The translations under genes were made by a program, and so were the position numbers. A stretch of DNA of 64,000 bases from Leptotrichia hofstadii (lineage in GTDB: Bacteria > Fusobacteriota > Fusobacteriia > Fusobacteriales > Leptotrichiaceae), in contig NZ_AP019823.1 in the NCBI RefSeq assembly GCF_007990525.1, forward strand, positions 992,001-1,056,000, in the 5' to 3' direction. This document shows positions 27,262 through 36,100 of this stretch, one piece after another; position 1 is the first letter of the stretch, and each line of letters opens with the position of its first letter. Under the pieces are notes generated by a model. The model searched no databases. It was not told where the DNA came from and saw nothing but the letters and a program-made list of their open reading frames with translations.

Positions 27262-27903
27262 TTAGCATACAGTCCCGCCAGTTTCTTTGATGTCTTCAGT
27301 ATTTTTTACAATAGCTTCAATTGCTGCAGTCAGACCTTTTACAATGGTATTTAGCTCCATTGAAGGTGTATTTTTTTTGTCGATAACTTGCTGTGGCAAA
27401 AATGGGATATGGATAAATCCAGCTTTTTTACCTTTATATTTTTTGTTTACAAGGTAAAGTGTACCATAGAGAACGTGATTGCATACAAAAGTTCCTGCAG
27501 TGTATGAAACTGAAGCTGGAATTTCATTTTTCTGAACATTTTTTACCATAGCTTTTACAGGCAGATTTACGAAATAGGCATTTTCTCCGTCTGGAAAAAT
27601 TGGCTCGTCAATAGTCTGATTTCCTTCGTTATCGGGAATTCGGAAGTCATCAAGATTTATTCCCACACGTTCGATGGAAATGTCAAATCTTCCGCCCGCC
27701 TGCCCAATTGACAGGATAACATCTGGATTATGTTCTTCGATAGCTTTTTCAATTTTTTCAATAGATTTTTTCTTGACTGTCGGAATCTCCAGTTTAATAA
27801 TTGTGGCTCCTGCAATATTGTCAGGAAGCTTTTTTACTGATTCGATGGCAGGGTTTATTGGCTCTCCTCCAAAAGGGTCAAAGCCTGTAACAAGTATTTT
27901 CAT
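27262..27903 (-). CDS. pcp: Pyrrolidone-carboxylate peptidase (pyroglutamyl peptidase I)
   Basis: The protein has 213 residues, normal for the family. It removes N-terminal 5-oxoproline from peptides. The catalytic triad is Glu79 (SIERVGIN), Cys141 (FVCNHVLYG) and His165 (GFIHIPFLP); [13 protein letters not shown] at the N-terminus is the substrate loop. It is the last gene of an operon with the two 5-oxoproline transporter subunits, so released 5-oxoproline and imported 5-oxoproline are probably used together. It lacks its own ribosome-binding site, and a small overlapping ORF lies in front. Confidence 0.95.
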   Translation of the reverse strand: MKILVTGFDPFGGEPINPAIESVKKLPDNIAGATIIKLEIPTVKKKSIEKIEKAIEEHNPDVILSIGQAGGRFDISIERVGINLDDFRIPDNEGNQTIDEPIFPDGENAYFVNLPVKAMVKNVQKNEIPASVSYTAGTFVCNHVLYGTLYLVNKKYKGKKAGFIHIPFLPQQVIDKKNTPSMELNTIVKGLTAAIEAIVKNTEDIKETGGTVC

Positions 27904-27943
27904 ATATTTTTTTGCATGATATTACAGTAATTGATAATTTCAT
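27878..27943 (-). CDS. Possible 21-codon leader ORF overlapping the pcp start
   Basis: On the minus strand an ATG follows AAAGGAG by 3 bases and opens 21 codons ([20 protein letters not shown] plus L) to a TGA that lies 26 bases inside pcp. The pcp ATG itself has no ribosome-binding site, so translation of pcp may rely on ribosomes brought by this ORF. The peptide may have no function of its own. Confidence 0.35.
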   Translation of the reverse strand: MKLSITVISCKKIYENTCYRL

Positions 27944-27976
27944 GCACTCCTTTCTATTAATTTAATTTTTTCAAAT

Positions 27977-28918
27977 TTATTTTATTCCAAAAAGAAACAG
28001 CATAAGTATAATATGTGTTCCGAGCAGTAATAGGGCCATTGGGGCTTGAATTTTGATAATTCCGTATTTATCTTTTATTTCAAGTATTGAAGCTGGGACA
28101 ATGTTAAAGTTTGCCGCCATTGGTGTCATAAGAGTTCCGCAATAACCCGCAGTCATTCCCAAAGCACCGATAACAGCTGGATTTCCACCATGCTTTATGA
28201 TAAAAGGTATACCAATTCCTGCAGTTATTACTGAAAATGCGGCAAAGGCATTTCCCATAATCATAGTAAATACAGCCATTCCAATAGCATAAATAATAAT
28301 TCCTATAAAAATATTTCCTGTCGGTACAACTGAAGAAATGCTCGCAGCTATTACCTTTCCAACCCCAGCCTTTGTGAATACGGCACCTAATGCCGCAAGA
28401 AGCTGTGGCAGGATGGCAGTCGCACCAATTTGCATAAGAAGTCTTGAAGTATCTTCACTCGTTTCTTTAAATTTTGGCTTTATAATAATCGCAGCCGCCA
28501 GCAGCGCAACAAGTGAGCCTCCACCGATACCTAATGCAGGCGGTATTGCAGTTTTTCCAATTTTAAACTGAAGTATTAGAAAGGCGGCAACTCCAATTAA
28601 TACAGCAGGAATAAATACTTTATTTTTTAGCCTTTCACTTTGTGCGATTTTAAATTGTGATGGAATATTTTCAAATTTTCCTATATGAAGCTGTTTTGTT
28701 ACAGTAATTATAGCAAGAACTATAAGGAGTCCGCCAGTGACCTTATATGGAATGACTGGTCCAAAGATAAATATTATTCCAAGAATAAACCAAAATAAAA
28801 ATGTTCCTATTCTTGATTTTTCATTCCTTAGACCTCTGATTGCAGTACTAATACTGACAAGACCGCAAAGGATATAAATAATTTCTGTTAAAATTTTTAA
28901 AAGTGCTTTTATTTCCAT
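27977..28918 (-). CDS. 5-oxoproline transporter subunit, DUF979 family
   Basis: The protein has 313 residues and is strongly hydrophobic, with about nine membrane segments, including Gly-rich turns such as GIGGGSLVALLAAA and a GYCGTLMTPMAANFN block typical of DUF979. This family is always paired with DUF969 and often with pcp, and is taken to import 5-oxoproline. The start codon overlaps the stop of the DUF969 gene (TAATG), and its ribosome-binding site AAGGAGG lies inside that gene, so the two are coupled. Confidence 0.9.
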   Translation of the reverse strand: MEIKALLKILTEIIYILCGLVSISTAIRGLRNEKSRIGTFLFWFILGIIFIFGPVIPYKVTGGLLIVLAIITVTKQLHIGKFENIPSQFKIAQSERLKNKVFIPAVLIGVAAFLILQFKIGKTAIPPALGIGGGSLVALLAAAIIIKPKFKETSEDTSRLLMQIGATAILPQLLAALGAVFTKAGVGKVIAASISSVVPTGNIFIGIIIYAIGMAVFTMIMGNAFAAFSVITAGIGIPFIIKHGGNPAVIGALGMTAGYCGTLMTPMAANFNIVPASILEIKDKYGIIKIQAPMALLLLGTHIILMLFLFGIK

Positions 28919-29598
28919 TATTTATTACCTCCTTTACCTGCTATTATCTTTTTGTCATAAATATAAACTTGAATAAGAGTAAAGATTATTGCTATAATTC
29001 CCATTGGTATTGAGAACAATGCCAATTGTTTTAGTGACACATTGTATCCATTTTCCTGTAATGTAGTCTGAATCAAAAGCAGTCCTGATGCACCGACAAA
29101 TATGTTCTGGGCAAAGAAGTTTCCGTAGTTTTCAATTGCGGCGCTCAAGCTTTTTAGCTCTTCAGTTTCTTTTTCTGTAAGTTCCTGTTCTTTATGAGAT
29201 TTTGCAGCGGCTTCAGCCATTGGATAAATAAGTGGACGTATAAACTGAACATGACCTCCAATTCTGATTGATAGCGCACTTGCAATTGAACGGATAACCA
29301 TATAAAGTCCTAAAATTCTACCAGCAGTTGCATTTTTCAGTTTTTCAATTAAAGCTGCACTTCTTTCTCTCAGTCCATATCTTTCAAGCACTGCTATAAC
29401 TGGCAAGCTGATTAGAAAAATAGACATAAGCCTGTTATCTACAAAAGCTTTTCCAATAATTCCAAGTATTTCTAAAAAATCTATTTTCGCGGCGATTCCT
29501 GTAGCAATACCGGCAGTAAGCACCACAGCCAGCACATCAAGTTTTAATGTAAATCCCACTACGATAATGACAATACCAATAAGTATCCATAAATTCAT
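28918..29598 (-). CDS. 5-oxoproline transporter subunit, DUF969 family
   Basis: The protein has 226 residues with about six membrane segments. RIGGHVQFIRPLIYPMAEAA and the ERYGLRERSA segment are family-typical. A cytoplasmic helix rich in Glu/Lys lies near residue 145. It is first in the operon DUF969-DUF979-pcp and has a strong GGGAGG site. Transport function is known for the family from context and annotation, not from anything unique seen here. Confidence 0.9.
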   Translation of the reverse strand: MNLWILIGIVIIVVGFTLKLDVLAVVLTAGIATGIAAKIDFLEILGIIGKAFVDNRLMSIFLISLPVIAVLERYGLRERSAALIEKLKNATAGRILGLYMVIRSIASALSIRIGGHVQFIRPLIYPMAEAAAKSHKEQELTEKETEELKSLSAAIENYGNFFAQNIFVGASGLLLIQTTLQENGYNVSLKQLALFSIPMGIIAIIFTLIQVYIYDKKIIAGKGGNK

Positions 29599-29814
29599 AA
29601 GTATTCCTCCCTAATAAAGTTTTCATAATATGATTTTACCTTTAAAATAATAGAAATGTAATAGTTTATGAAAAAAATTGTATTTTTTTTAGTCAATTTT
29701 TAAATAATCATACTATTAATTAAGTTTTTTAAGCTTTAATATAAAGTTCTAGATAAGAAAAATTAAACTGTAATAAAAAATATACAGATATTTTATTTCT
29801 TTATTATACAAAAT

Positions 29815-29843
29815 TTGTATTTTTAAAATTTATAGGCTATACT
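29815..29843 (+). promoter_or_regulatory. Sigma-70-type promoter of the alcohol dehydrogenase gene
   Basis: TTGTAT at 29815-29820, 17-bp spacer, TATACT at 29838-29843, 46 bases before the start at 29890. Confidence 0.65.
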
Positions 29844-29889
29844 CATATTAATAAAAAATTATGTGATTATTAATTTAGGAGGATTTGAA

Positions 29890-30978
29890 ATGGGAGAACA
29901 AATGAAAGCATTTGCAATGAAGAGAATTGGGGAAGTTGGATGGATTACAAAGGACAGGCCCAAATGCGGACCGACAGATGCGATTATCAAACCCCTTGCA
30001 TTAGCGCCTTGTACTTCGGATATACATACAGTTTATGAAGGTGGAGTTGGAGAGAGGTTTGATATGGTATTAGGGCATGAAGCCTGTGGAGAAATAGTTG
30101 AAGTTGGGGAACTGGTTAAGGATTTTAAAGTTGGAGATAGAATTTTAGTTGCAGCTATAACTCCAGACTGGAATTCGGTGGAAGCTCAGTCAGGGTATCC
30201 AATGCATGGTGGAGGAATGCTCGCTGGATGGAAATTTTCAAATGTTAAGGATGGTGTTTTTGGAGAATATTTCCATGTTAATGACGCAGATGGAAATTTG
30301 GCATTGATTCCTAAAGGAATGGATTATGGGACAGCGTGCATGTTAAGTGATATGGTGCCTACTGGATTTCATAGCGCTGAACTTGCAGACATTCAATTTG
30401 GAGATGTAGTTGCGGTATTTGGATTAGGACCTGTTGGACTTATGGGAGTTGCCGCCGCGGCACTAAAAGGAGCTGGAAGAATAATTGCCATTGATTCAAG
30501 AGAACAGGTTATACCAATTGCAAAAGCGTATGGAGCGACAGATATTGTTGATTTTAATAAAGCGCCTGTGGATGAGCAGATTATGGAACTGACTGGTGGA
30601 AAAGGTGTTGACAGGGTGTTGATTGCGGGAGGAGACCAGAGAGTGTTTGCTACGGCTATAAAGATATTAAAACCAGGTGGACGAATTGGAAATGTAAATT
30701 ATCTGGGAAGTGGAGAATTTATACAGATACCTAGAGTTGAATGGGGAACTGGAATGGCTCACAAGCAAATTTTTGGAGGGCTTATGCCAGGCGGAAGATT
30801 AAGACTTGAAAAACTGGCAAGATTGATTGAATTTGGTAAATTAGATCCGAGCCTTTTAATTACCCACAGATTTGAAGGATTTGAAAATGTCGAAAAAGCC
30901 TTGGAACTTATGAGAACAAAAGCTGATGGAGTAATAAAACCTGTAGTTTATATGACTTCACAAAGAATAAATGAGTAA
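29890..30978 (+). CDS. Zinc-dependent secondary-alcohol dehydrogenase
   Basis: The protein has 362 residues and aligns along its length with the NADP-dependent isopropanol dehydrogenases of Clostridium beijerinckii and Thermoanaerobacter. Catalytic zinc ligands are Cys in PCTSDIHT, His and Glu in LGHEA, and Asp in TPDW. The Rossmann glycines are in GLGPVGLMG. At the end of the second strand the known NADP enzymes read G-S-R; here it is D-S-R (AIDSREQ), so NAD use is possible. The start follows AGGAGG; the longest frame begins nine codons earlier without support. It probably interconverts ketones such as acetone and secondary alcohols. Confidence 0.93.
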   Translation: MGEQMKAFAMKRIGEVGWITKDRPKCGPTDAIIKPLALAPCTSDIHTVYEGGVGERFDMVLGHEACGEIVEVGELVKDFKVGDRILVAAITPDWNSVEAQSGYPMHGGGMLAGWKFSNVKDGVFGEYFHVNDADGNLALIPKGMDYGTACMLSDMVPTGFHSAELADIQFGDVVAVFGLGPVGLMGVAAAALKGAGRIIAIDSREQVIPIAKAYGATDIVDFNKAPVDEQIMELTGGKGVDRVLIAGGDQRVFATAIKILKPGGRIGNVNYLGSGEFIQIPRVEWGTGMAHKQIFGGLMPGGRLRLEKLARLIEFGKLDPSLLITHRFEGFENVEKALELMRTKADGVIKPVVYMTSQRINE

Positions 30979-31015
30979 AAAAGATAAATAGAAACAAAGA
31001 GAAAAGGTGAAAAAA

Positions 31016-31969
31016 TTGAAAATACTTGTTATTTCGGGCTTTCTTGGAGCAGGAAAAACTACATTTATTAAAGAGATGGTTAGATGCACAAAAAGGGAAT
31101 ATGTAATTTTTGAAAATGAATTTGGAGATGTAAATATTGATGGTGAAATATTGAGAAATAATAGCGAAGAAATGAACAGAAATATGGAGAATGGAATAGA
31201 AAGGGAAGATGTGGAATTGAATGTCTGGGAACTTACAAGCGGCTGTGCCTGCTGCAGTACCAAGGCAGATTTCATATCCTCGCTTCTTGTCATAGACAAT
31301 ACCTTAAATCCTGATTTTTTAATAGTAGAGCCGTCAGGAATCGCTATTTTGAGCAATATTTTAAATAATGTCGCAAATGCCAGTTATGAAAGGATAAAAA
31401 TATTTCCACCAATAACAATAGTAGATGCCAGAACATATTTCAAGTACAGGAACAAGTATGCTGAAATATTTATGGATCAAGTGAAAAAGGCTGCACATAT
31501 ACAACTTTCAAAAACTGAAAATATGACAGATGATGAAATAAATCTAATCTATGAGGATATAAAAGCAGTTAATCAAAATGCACATATTCACACGGCTGAT
31601 TATCATAATCAAAGTATGGATTATTGGAACAGCCTTTTTAGCGGAGAACTTTTAAAAACAGGAAATTCAGATTTAATAGATGTCAAAAATAAAATGCAGA
31701 ATGTTACCTATAAAAATTCGTATGCTGATAATCCTGCGATTCTTGTATCTTTTCTGGATAAGCTGATTTTAGGCTATTATGGAGATATAAACAGAGCAAA
31801 AGGGGTATTTAAAGCATTTAGCTGCAATATGCACTTTGATGTGGCAGATACAAGTTACAATATTGCGATTTTGAAAGATAATGCTCCTAATAATGCAGTT
31901 TTTATAGGGAATCAGATTGATAAGGAACTGCTAATAAGAGAGCTTGATGAAATGAGAAATTTAAAATAA
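31016..31969 (+). CDS. CobW/YjiA-family GTP-binding metallochaperone
   Basis: The protein has about 317 residues. P-loop GFLGAGKTT lies at 8-16, the ENEFGDVNIDG switch follows, then the metal-binding CxCC motif in SGCACCST, then IVEPSG. The C-terminal 70 residues resemble the CobW_C domain. Such GTPases deliver zinc or cobalt to client enzymes. The gene follows the zinc alcohol dehydrogenase by 37 bases, so that enzyme is a possible client, but this is guesswork. The start is taken as TTG six bases after AAGGTG rather than GTG inside that site. Confidence 0.87.
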   Translation: MKILVISGFLGAGKTTFIKEMVRCTKREYVIFENEFGDVNIDGEILRNNSEEMNRNMENGIEREDVELNVWELTSGCACCSTKADFISSLLVIDNTLNPDFLIVEPSGIAILSNILNNVANASYERIKIFPPITIVDARTYFKYRNKYAEIFMDQVKKAAHIQLSKTENMTDDEINLIYEDIKAVNQNAHIHTADYHNQSMDYWNSLFSGELLKTGNSDLIDVKNKMQNVTYKNSYADNPAILVSFLDKLILGYYGDINRAKGVFKAFSCNMHFDVADTSYNIAILKDNAPNNAVFIGNQIDKELLIRELDEMRNLK

Positions 31970-32449
31970 AATTTTTCAATGATTTCTGTTAAGGAAATTA
32001 AGAAATGTAAGAAACAACAAATAAGGACTGGATTTTTTTCAGTCTTTTTTGTTTATGATAAATGAATATTTGTTGAATATCAAACAGTTTTAGCATTTTA
32101 TTTTTTCAGAAGTAGAAAAGGTGAAATTTTATAGCTCAGGTCATCTTGTTAGCATGGATAAATATTTTTTTCATATTGGAATATGATATTCCTTTAAATT
32201 TTTTTGGAAATAAATAAATGTATGTTCACAAACATTTGCAATATTTTCATGAGTTTTTATATGGCTCTATAATGGAAAGCAGAATATTCATAATAAGATT
32301 ACAAAATATATGTTTTACAGTTTTTATCCATTACATCTTTTGTTAATTGTGTTGTTAATATACTAGGCTCCGTTTAAAAATAGGAATAATTTTCTATAAT
32401 AAGGCTGTTTGATAACTAATTTATAATTATTCAACTAAATTATTTCTTA
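31970..32449. other. Intergenic region between convergent genes
   Basis: The left end has the terminator at 32024-32050. The remaining 400 bases are AT-rich with no ORF or RNA that I recognise. A small inverted repeat AAATGT ... ACATTT lies near 32217-32236. Confidence 0.55.
32024..32050 (+). terminator. Rho-independent terminator
   Basis: AGGACTG/CAGTCTT stem with one G-U pair, followed by TTTTTT, after the CobW-type gene. Confidence 0.8.
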
Positions 32450-33811
32450 TTATTTTCCAGCTTTTATTCCTTTCTTCCAGTCAATAACTTTGACTAAAAT
32501 AAAGAATATTATTCCAGCCAGTGTATTTGAAAATAAATTTCCCCAGAATATTGAATAAAGGCCAAGATATTTTTGTGTCAATAAAATAAAGATGTATCTT
32601 AACAGCCAGATTCTTAAAATTGACATAACTAACGGAACTTTTGTTCTTCCAAGTGCTATAAAAACTCCCTGTGCTATCATAAAGACACTGAATCCGATTA
32701 CTGAGTACGTGTAAATATGGAGAGCCTTGTCAGCAATTTTTATTACTTTTTGAACCTTTGTAAAAGTTAATACGAGTGGTAATGAAATAGGCAGGATTAA
32801 GGCAATAGTCAAAATTGAAATAGTAACGCCAGTTATCCAGCCCACCTTGAACACATCCTTAGATTTTTTTACATTTCCAATTCCCATATTTATACTAATC
32901 ATTGAGGAAACGGTGGTTCCTATTGAGGATGGTAAAATAAAGCAGATTGCATTGATATTGGAAGCAATTCCCTGAGCATTCAAGGCAACAGCTCCAAATT
33001 TTTCCATTTCCTTGTTTATAAGAAAAAATCCAAGATACAAGAAGGCGTAATTTAACATTGAAGGAAAACCGATTTTTAATAATCGTTTTATAATTGGCAA
33101 TTTTATTGTGTAACTTCGTAAATTAAGTTTTATATCTCCACTTTTTAAAAATAAATCGTAAAACATCCAGATTGTAACAACTATGTAAGAAAAGAGTGAT
33201 GCCATTACTGCACCCACAATTCCCATTTTTAAAACATATAAAAAAATTGAATTAAAAATAATTTTTAAAATTAATAAAAGAAAAATTCTAACAAATGTAA
33301 CCTCAGGACGTCCAATCGCATTTTTTGAAGAATTGTAAATGGCAGCTAAAAATACAAAGGGCATTATGAGTGAATAAAGCGAAATATATGTATAAACATT
33401 GTTACGAATTTCAGAGGTTGTGTTATTTGAAATTAAAAAAGCTGTAAACATACATACAGGAATTAATAAAAGTCCAATAAAAAAACTGAATACAAAGATT
33501 TGTAACATCGTTTCCTTAACAGCCAACATACGCCCTTTTCCATACAGCCGCCCAAGCATAACCAGTGTAGCCACTCCCAGCCCTTGTGATAATGCAATCA
33601 TAATATTCAGTACAGGCTGGCTGAACGTGACGGAGCTGGCAACTTCCACACTTGTGAGCCTATTTAAAAATAGACTGTCTGAGAGTGGGATAAGTGCTTG
33701 AATAATTCCGACAAGCAATGTTGGAATAGATAAAAAAAGCAAAGTATTAATAACTTTCCCATTTAAAATCATCTGACGGCGTTCTTCATTCGATTGAGCT
33801 TTAAATAACAT
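32450..33811 (-). CDS. MATE-family multidrug/Na+ efflux transporter
   Basis: The protein has 453 residues and 12 membrane segments in two similar halves. NTLLFLSIPTLLVGIIQALI and LFLNRLTSVEVASSVTFSQP form the first-helix region; the second half opens with LLKIGFPSMLNYAF, the usual internal repeat. It should export cationic drugs or metabolites with Na+ or H+. GGGAGG precedes the ATG. An extended -10 (TGCTATAAT) lies 39 bases upstream on the minus strand. Confidence 0.93.
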   Translation of the reverse strand: MLFKAQSNEERRQMILNGKVINTLLFLSIPTLLVGIIQALIPLSDSLFLNRLTSVEVASSVTFSQPVLNIMIALSQGLGVATLVMLGRLYGKGRMLAVKETMLQIFVFSFFIGLLLIPVCMFTAFLISNNTTSEIRNNVYTYISLYSLIMPFVFLAAIYNSSKNAIGRPEVTFVRIFLLLILKIIFNSIFLYVLKMGIVGAVMASLFSYIVVTIWMFYDLFLKSGDIKLNLRSYTIKLPIIKRLLKIGFPSMLNYAFLYLGFFLINKEMEKFGAVALNAQGIASNINAICFILPSSIGTTVSSMISINMGIGNVKKSKDVFKVGWITGVTISILTIALILPISLPLVLTFTKVQKVIKIADKALHIYTYSVIGFSVFMIAQGVFIALGRTKVPLVMSILRIWLLRYIFILLTQKYLGLYSIFWGNLFSNTLAGIIFFILVKVIDWKKGIKAGK

Positions 33812-34191
33812 TTTAATTTTCCTCCCTTTAAAATTTATTGCATTTTTTCATTATAGCACTTTTTTGTGAAATTTAAAACAATTTTATAACCTTTATTTTT
33901 TGATATGCAGTAAAAGTATATAGATTTGATAAAATTAAAAAAATAGTAGAAAAATGGGTAAGAAAATTGGTATGTTAAATTTAGATGACTGAAGTAAATA
34001 ATAAAAACGTAGGCTATTTAAAAAAATTGGTAAAATGTCGCAATTAATATTGCAATTTATGATAAATTCACTATTTAAATGAGGTCTAGTATTAAAAAGG
34101 AAATATTAGATAAAAATAGGGTATAATATTACTGGATAAAATTTAAAATATAAATTTTGTTAATATTGAAAAAATATAGAAAGGGCAAGTT
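33812..34191. other. Intergenic region between divergent genes
   Basis: It contains the MATE promoter at the left end and a TATAAT at 34122-34127 without a good -35 for the lipoprotein gene. A small palindrome GCAAT-TAAT-ATTGC is at 34040-34053. No gene is seen. Confidence 0.5.
33850..33858 (-). promoter_or_regulatory. Extended -10 element of the MATE gene
   Basis: The minus strand reads TGCTATAAT, a TGn extended -10; a -35 (TTGTTT) is 20 bases further upstream, wider than usual. Confidence 0.5.
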
Positions 34192-35175
34192 ATGAAAAAG
34201 ATAATTTTAATTTTGGTAAGTGTATTATTTTTAGTGAGCTGTAGTAGGGGTATTCCTTTCTCGGAGGAGGAAAAAGGAGCTTTAAAAAAGGCAAAAACAG
34301 AAATTGCTGAAATGAAGAAGAATCCGACAATGGCAGAAAAAGAAAAAATTTTGCAAAAAGGGCTGGAAGTTCAGAAAAAATATTTACGAATTGGGGTAGT
34401 GTATTTTAAAAGTGTGGAAAAGGATATTCCAATAGCAGATTATTATCTAGCAAGAAATTATAGTGCGAGAGGAAAAAATGAAAAGGCACTCAAATGGGCA
34501 AGAAAAGGCTCGGATAGAGGAGTAAAGGAAGCAAGTGCATTTGCAGGACAGATTTATGCTAATCAGAGAGATGAAATAAATGCAAGAAAATATTATATAA
34601 AGGCAATGGATCAGGGAGATTATAGGGAAGATACATTGTTTAGAGTGTGGGTATATGGAGAAAGGAAAGAAATTAATAGCGAAGTGGTGGAAGCGTTTAA
34701 AAGAAATTTAAATAAAAATATTGATGTAAAAAATGCTTTGGCTTTTTATTATCAGAGGCACGATTACTTTGATGAAGCTGAAAAACTCTACAAGGAGCTT
34801 GTTGATGAAAAATATCCGAATGCAGAAAGACTTTTAGGGGAGCTTTATATGTCGAAAAAAGATTATGATAAGGCGGAAGAATGGCTGTTAAAGGAATCAG
34901 AAAAATTGTTTTCACATTCAGAAGACAATGTAAAACGGATTGAAGAAAAAAGAGCAAGATTATTGCGTCTGTTAGCAGAAGTTTATGAAATGAAAGGAGA
35001 TTACGGCAAGGCTGAAAATAGTCTTTTAAAAGCAAAAGAACTTGCACATAAGGAACTTGCATTAACGAGTTTAGCCAAATTATATGAAAAGCAAGGGAAA
35101 TATAGTCAAGCTTTAAAAATAAATGAAGAATTAGAACAATTGAAAAAAACAAAAAACAGAAAAATTAAATCATAA
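34192..35175 (+). CDS. Lipoprotein with tetratricopeptide/Sel1-like repeats
   Basis: The protein has 327 residues. The signal peptide ends in lipobox LVSC. The body is a set of helical pairs with Sel1/TPR spacing, for example ADYYLARNYSARGKNEKALKW (given here only in part), EKLYKELVDEKYPNA, RLLGELYMSKKDYDKA and SLAKLYEKQGKYSQA. Such solenoids bind other proteins in the envelope. It opens a group of four tightly spaced genes, which ends in a second lipoprotein of the same kind. Confidence 0.85.
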   Translation: MKKIILILVSVLFLVSCSRGIPFSEEEKGALKKAKTEIAEMKKNPTMAEKEKILQKGLEVQKKYLRIGVVYFKSVEKDIPIADYYLARNYSARGKNEKALKWARKGSDRGVKEASAFAGQIYANQRDEINARKYYIKAMDQGDYREDTLFRVWVYGERKEINSEVVEAFKRNLNKNIDVKNALAFYYQRHDYFDEAEKLYKELVDEKYPNAERLLGELYMSKKDYDKAEEWLLKESEKLFSHSEDNVKRIEEKRARLLRLLAEVYEMKGDYGKAENSLLKAKELAHKELALTSLAKLYEKQGKYSQALKINEELEQLKKTKNRKIKS

Positions 35176-35199
35176 AAGAAATAAAAAATGGAGAGTTTT

Positions 35200-35697
35200 A
35201 TGAAAATAGAAAAACTGGAATTTGTAAAAAATATTGATAAATTTGAAAATAATTCTGATGAATATGTGGATATTAATTTAAATAGGAAGGTAACGGAACT
35301 TTCAAGCGTTTCGTATGAAAAAAAATTATACAGTTTTTATTTATTAATAGGAGAAGATGGGAGAATAAATTCGCTGGAAATTCTCAATATATTGAAAATG
35401 GCTAAATTTACACATAAAATAGAAATTCCTGAAAATATAATAGAAGGCGATATTTATTTTAAGAGGGAAGAATACAATGAAGCTGGTATAAAAGTTAAAG
35501 AATTAGATTTTTTGGAGATTGATATTTCCAAAAATATTATCGGATGTTATTTTACTGATAACAGGCTTAATATTTATTTTGGAGTAAAAATTTGCGAAAA
35601 TATAGTAATCTTAATAAATAGGAATAATTATGCAGAAGGAATTTTGATTTATGGAAAATTTGAAATTGAAGATGATAGATTTTACTGGAAAAAGTGA
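35200..35697 (+). CDS. Conserved hypothetical protein, partner of the repeat lipoproteins
   Basis: The protein has 165 residues, predicted mixed alpha/beta with no signal peptide, and rich in Glu, Ile and Asn. The start is set at the ATG after GGAG rather than four codons earlier. No family is recognised. It lies 24 bases after the first repeat lipoprotein and overlaps the next ORF by 47 bases in another frame. Confidence 0.65.
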   Translation: MKIEKLEFVKNIDKFENNSDEYVDINLNRKVTELSSVSYEKKLYSFYLLIGEDGRINSLEILNILKMAKFTHKIEIPENIIEGDIYFKREEYNEAGIKVKELDFLEIDISKNIIGCYFTDNRLNIYFGVKICENIVILINRNNYAEGILIYGKFEIEDDRFYWKK

Positions 35698-36100
35698 GAA
35701 TGTGGTAAGCGAGCGAGATATGATTTTTTCTTTTAATAACGGAGAGATAAAAATATATTTGTCTTATGTAACAGGAGAACTGAAAAAAATAAAAATAGTT
35801 AGTGAAAATGAGAAAATTGAAAAAGAAATTGGAATGAAAGCAGTATTAAAATTTAAGGGGAATTCGGTTATTTTGGATTATGAATATGGATTGTACGAGT
35901 ATGTGGAAATAGAAATTGAGGATAAGCTGGAAAAATATTGGGCTGATGGAAAAATAGTTTATTTAAAAGAAGGGAAGAAAATTTTTTTAGAAGTTGAAAT
36001 TTGGGAAGGATATTTGCTATTTTTTGATGATGAATATAGGATGGCAGGATTTGGTATAAAAATCGGAAGGAATAAAAACTTTGAAAAGGCGGAATTATAA
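35651..36100 (+). CDS. Hypothetical protein, predicted beta-rich
   Basis: The frame encodes up to 149 residues, with a series of short strands (EIKIYLSYVTGE, then VILDYEYGLYEYVEIEIED) and no signal peptide. It overlaps the previous gene by 47 bases; an alternative start at 35720 (GAGCGAG upstream) would remove the overlap. Its stop is directly followed by the ATG of the second repeat lipoprotein. No family is recognised. Confidence 0.6.
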   Translation: MENLKLKMIDFTGKSENVVSERDMIFSFNNGEIKIYLSYVTGELKKIKIVSENEKIEKEIGMKAVLKFKGNSVILDYEYGLYEYVEIEIEDKLEKYWADGKIVYLKEGKKIFLEVEIWEGYLLFFDDEYRMAGFGIKIGRNKNFEKAEL

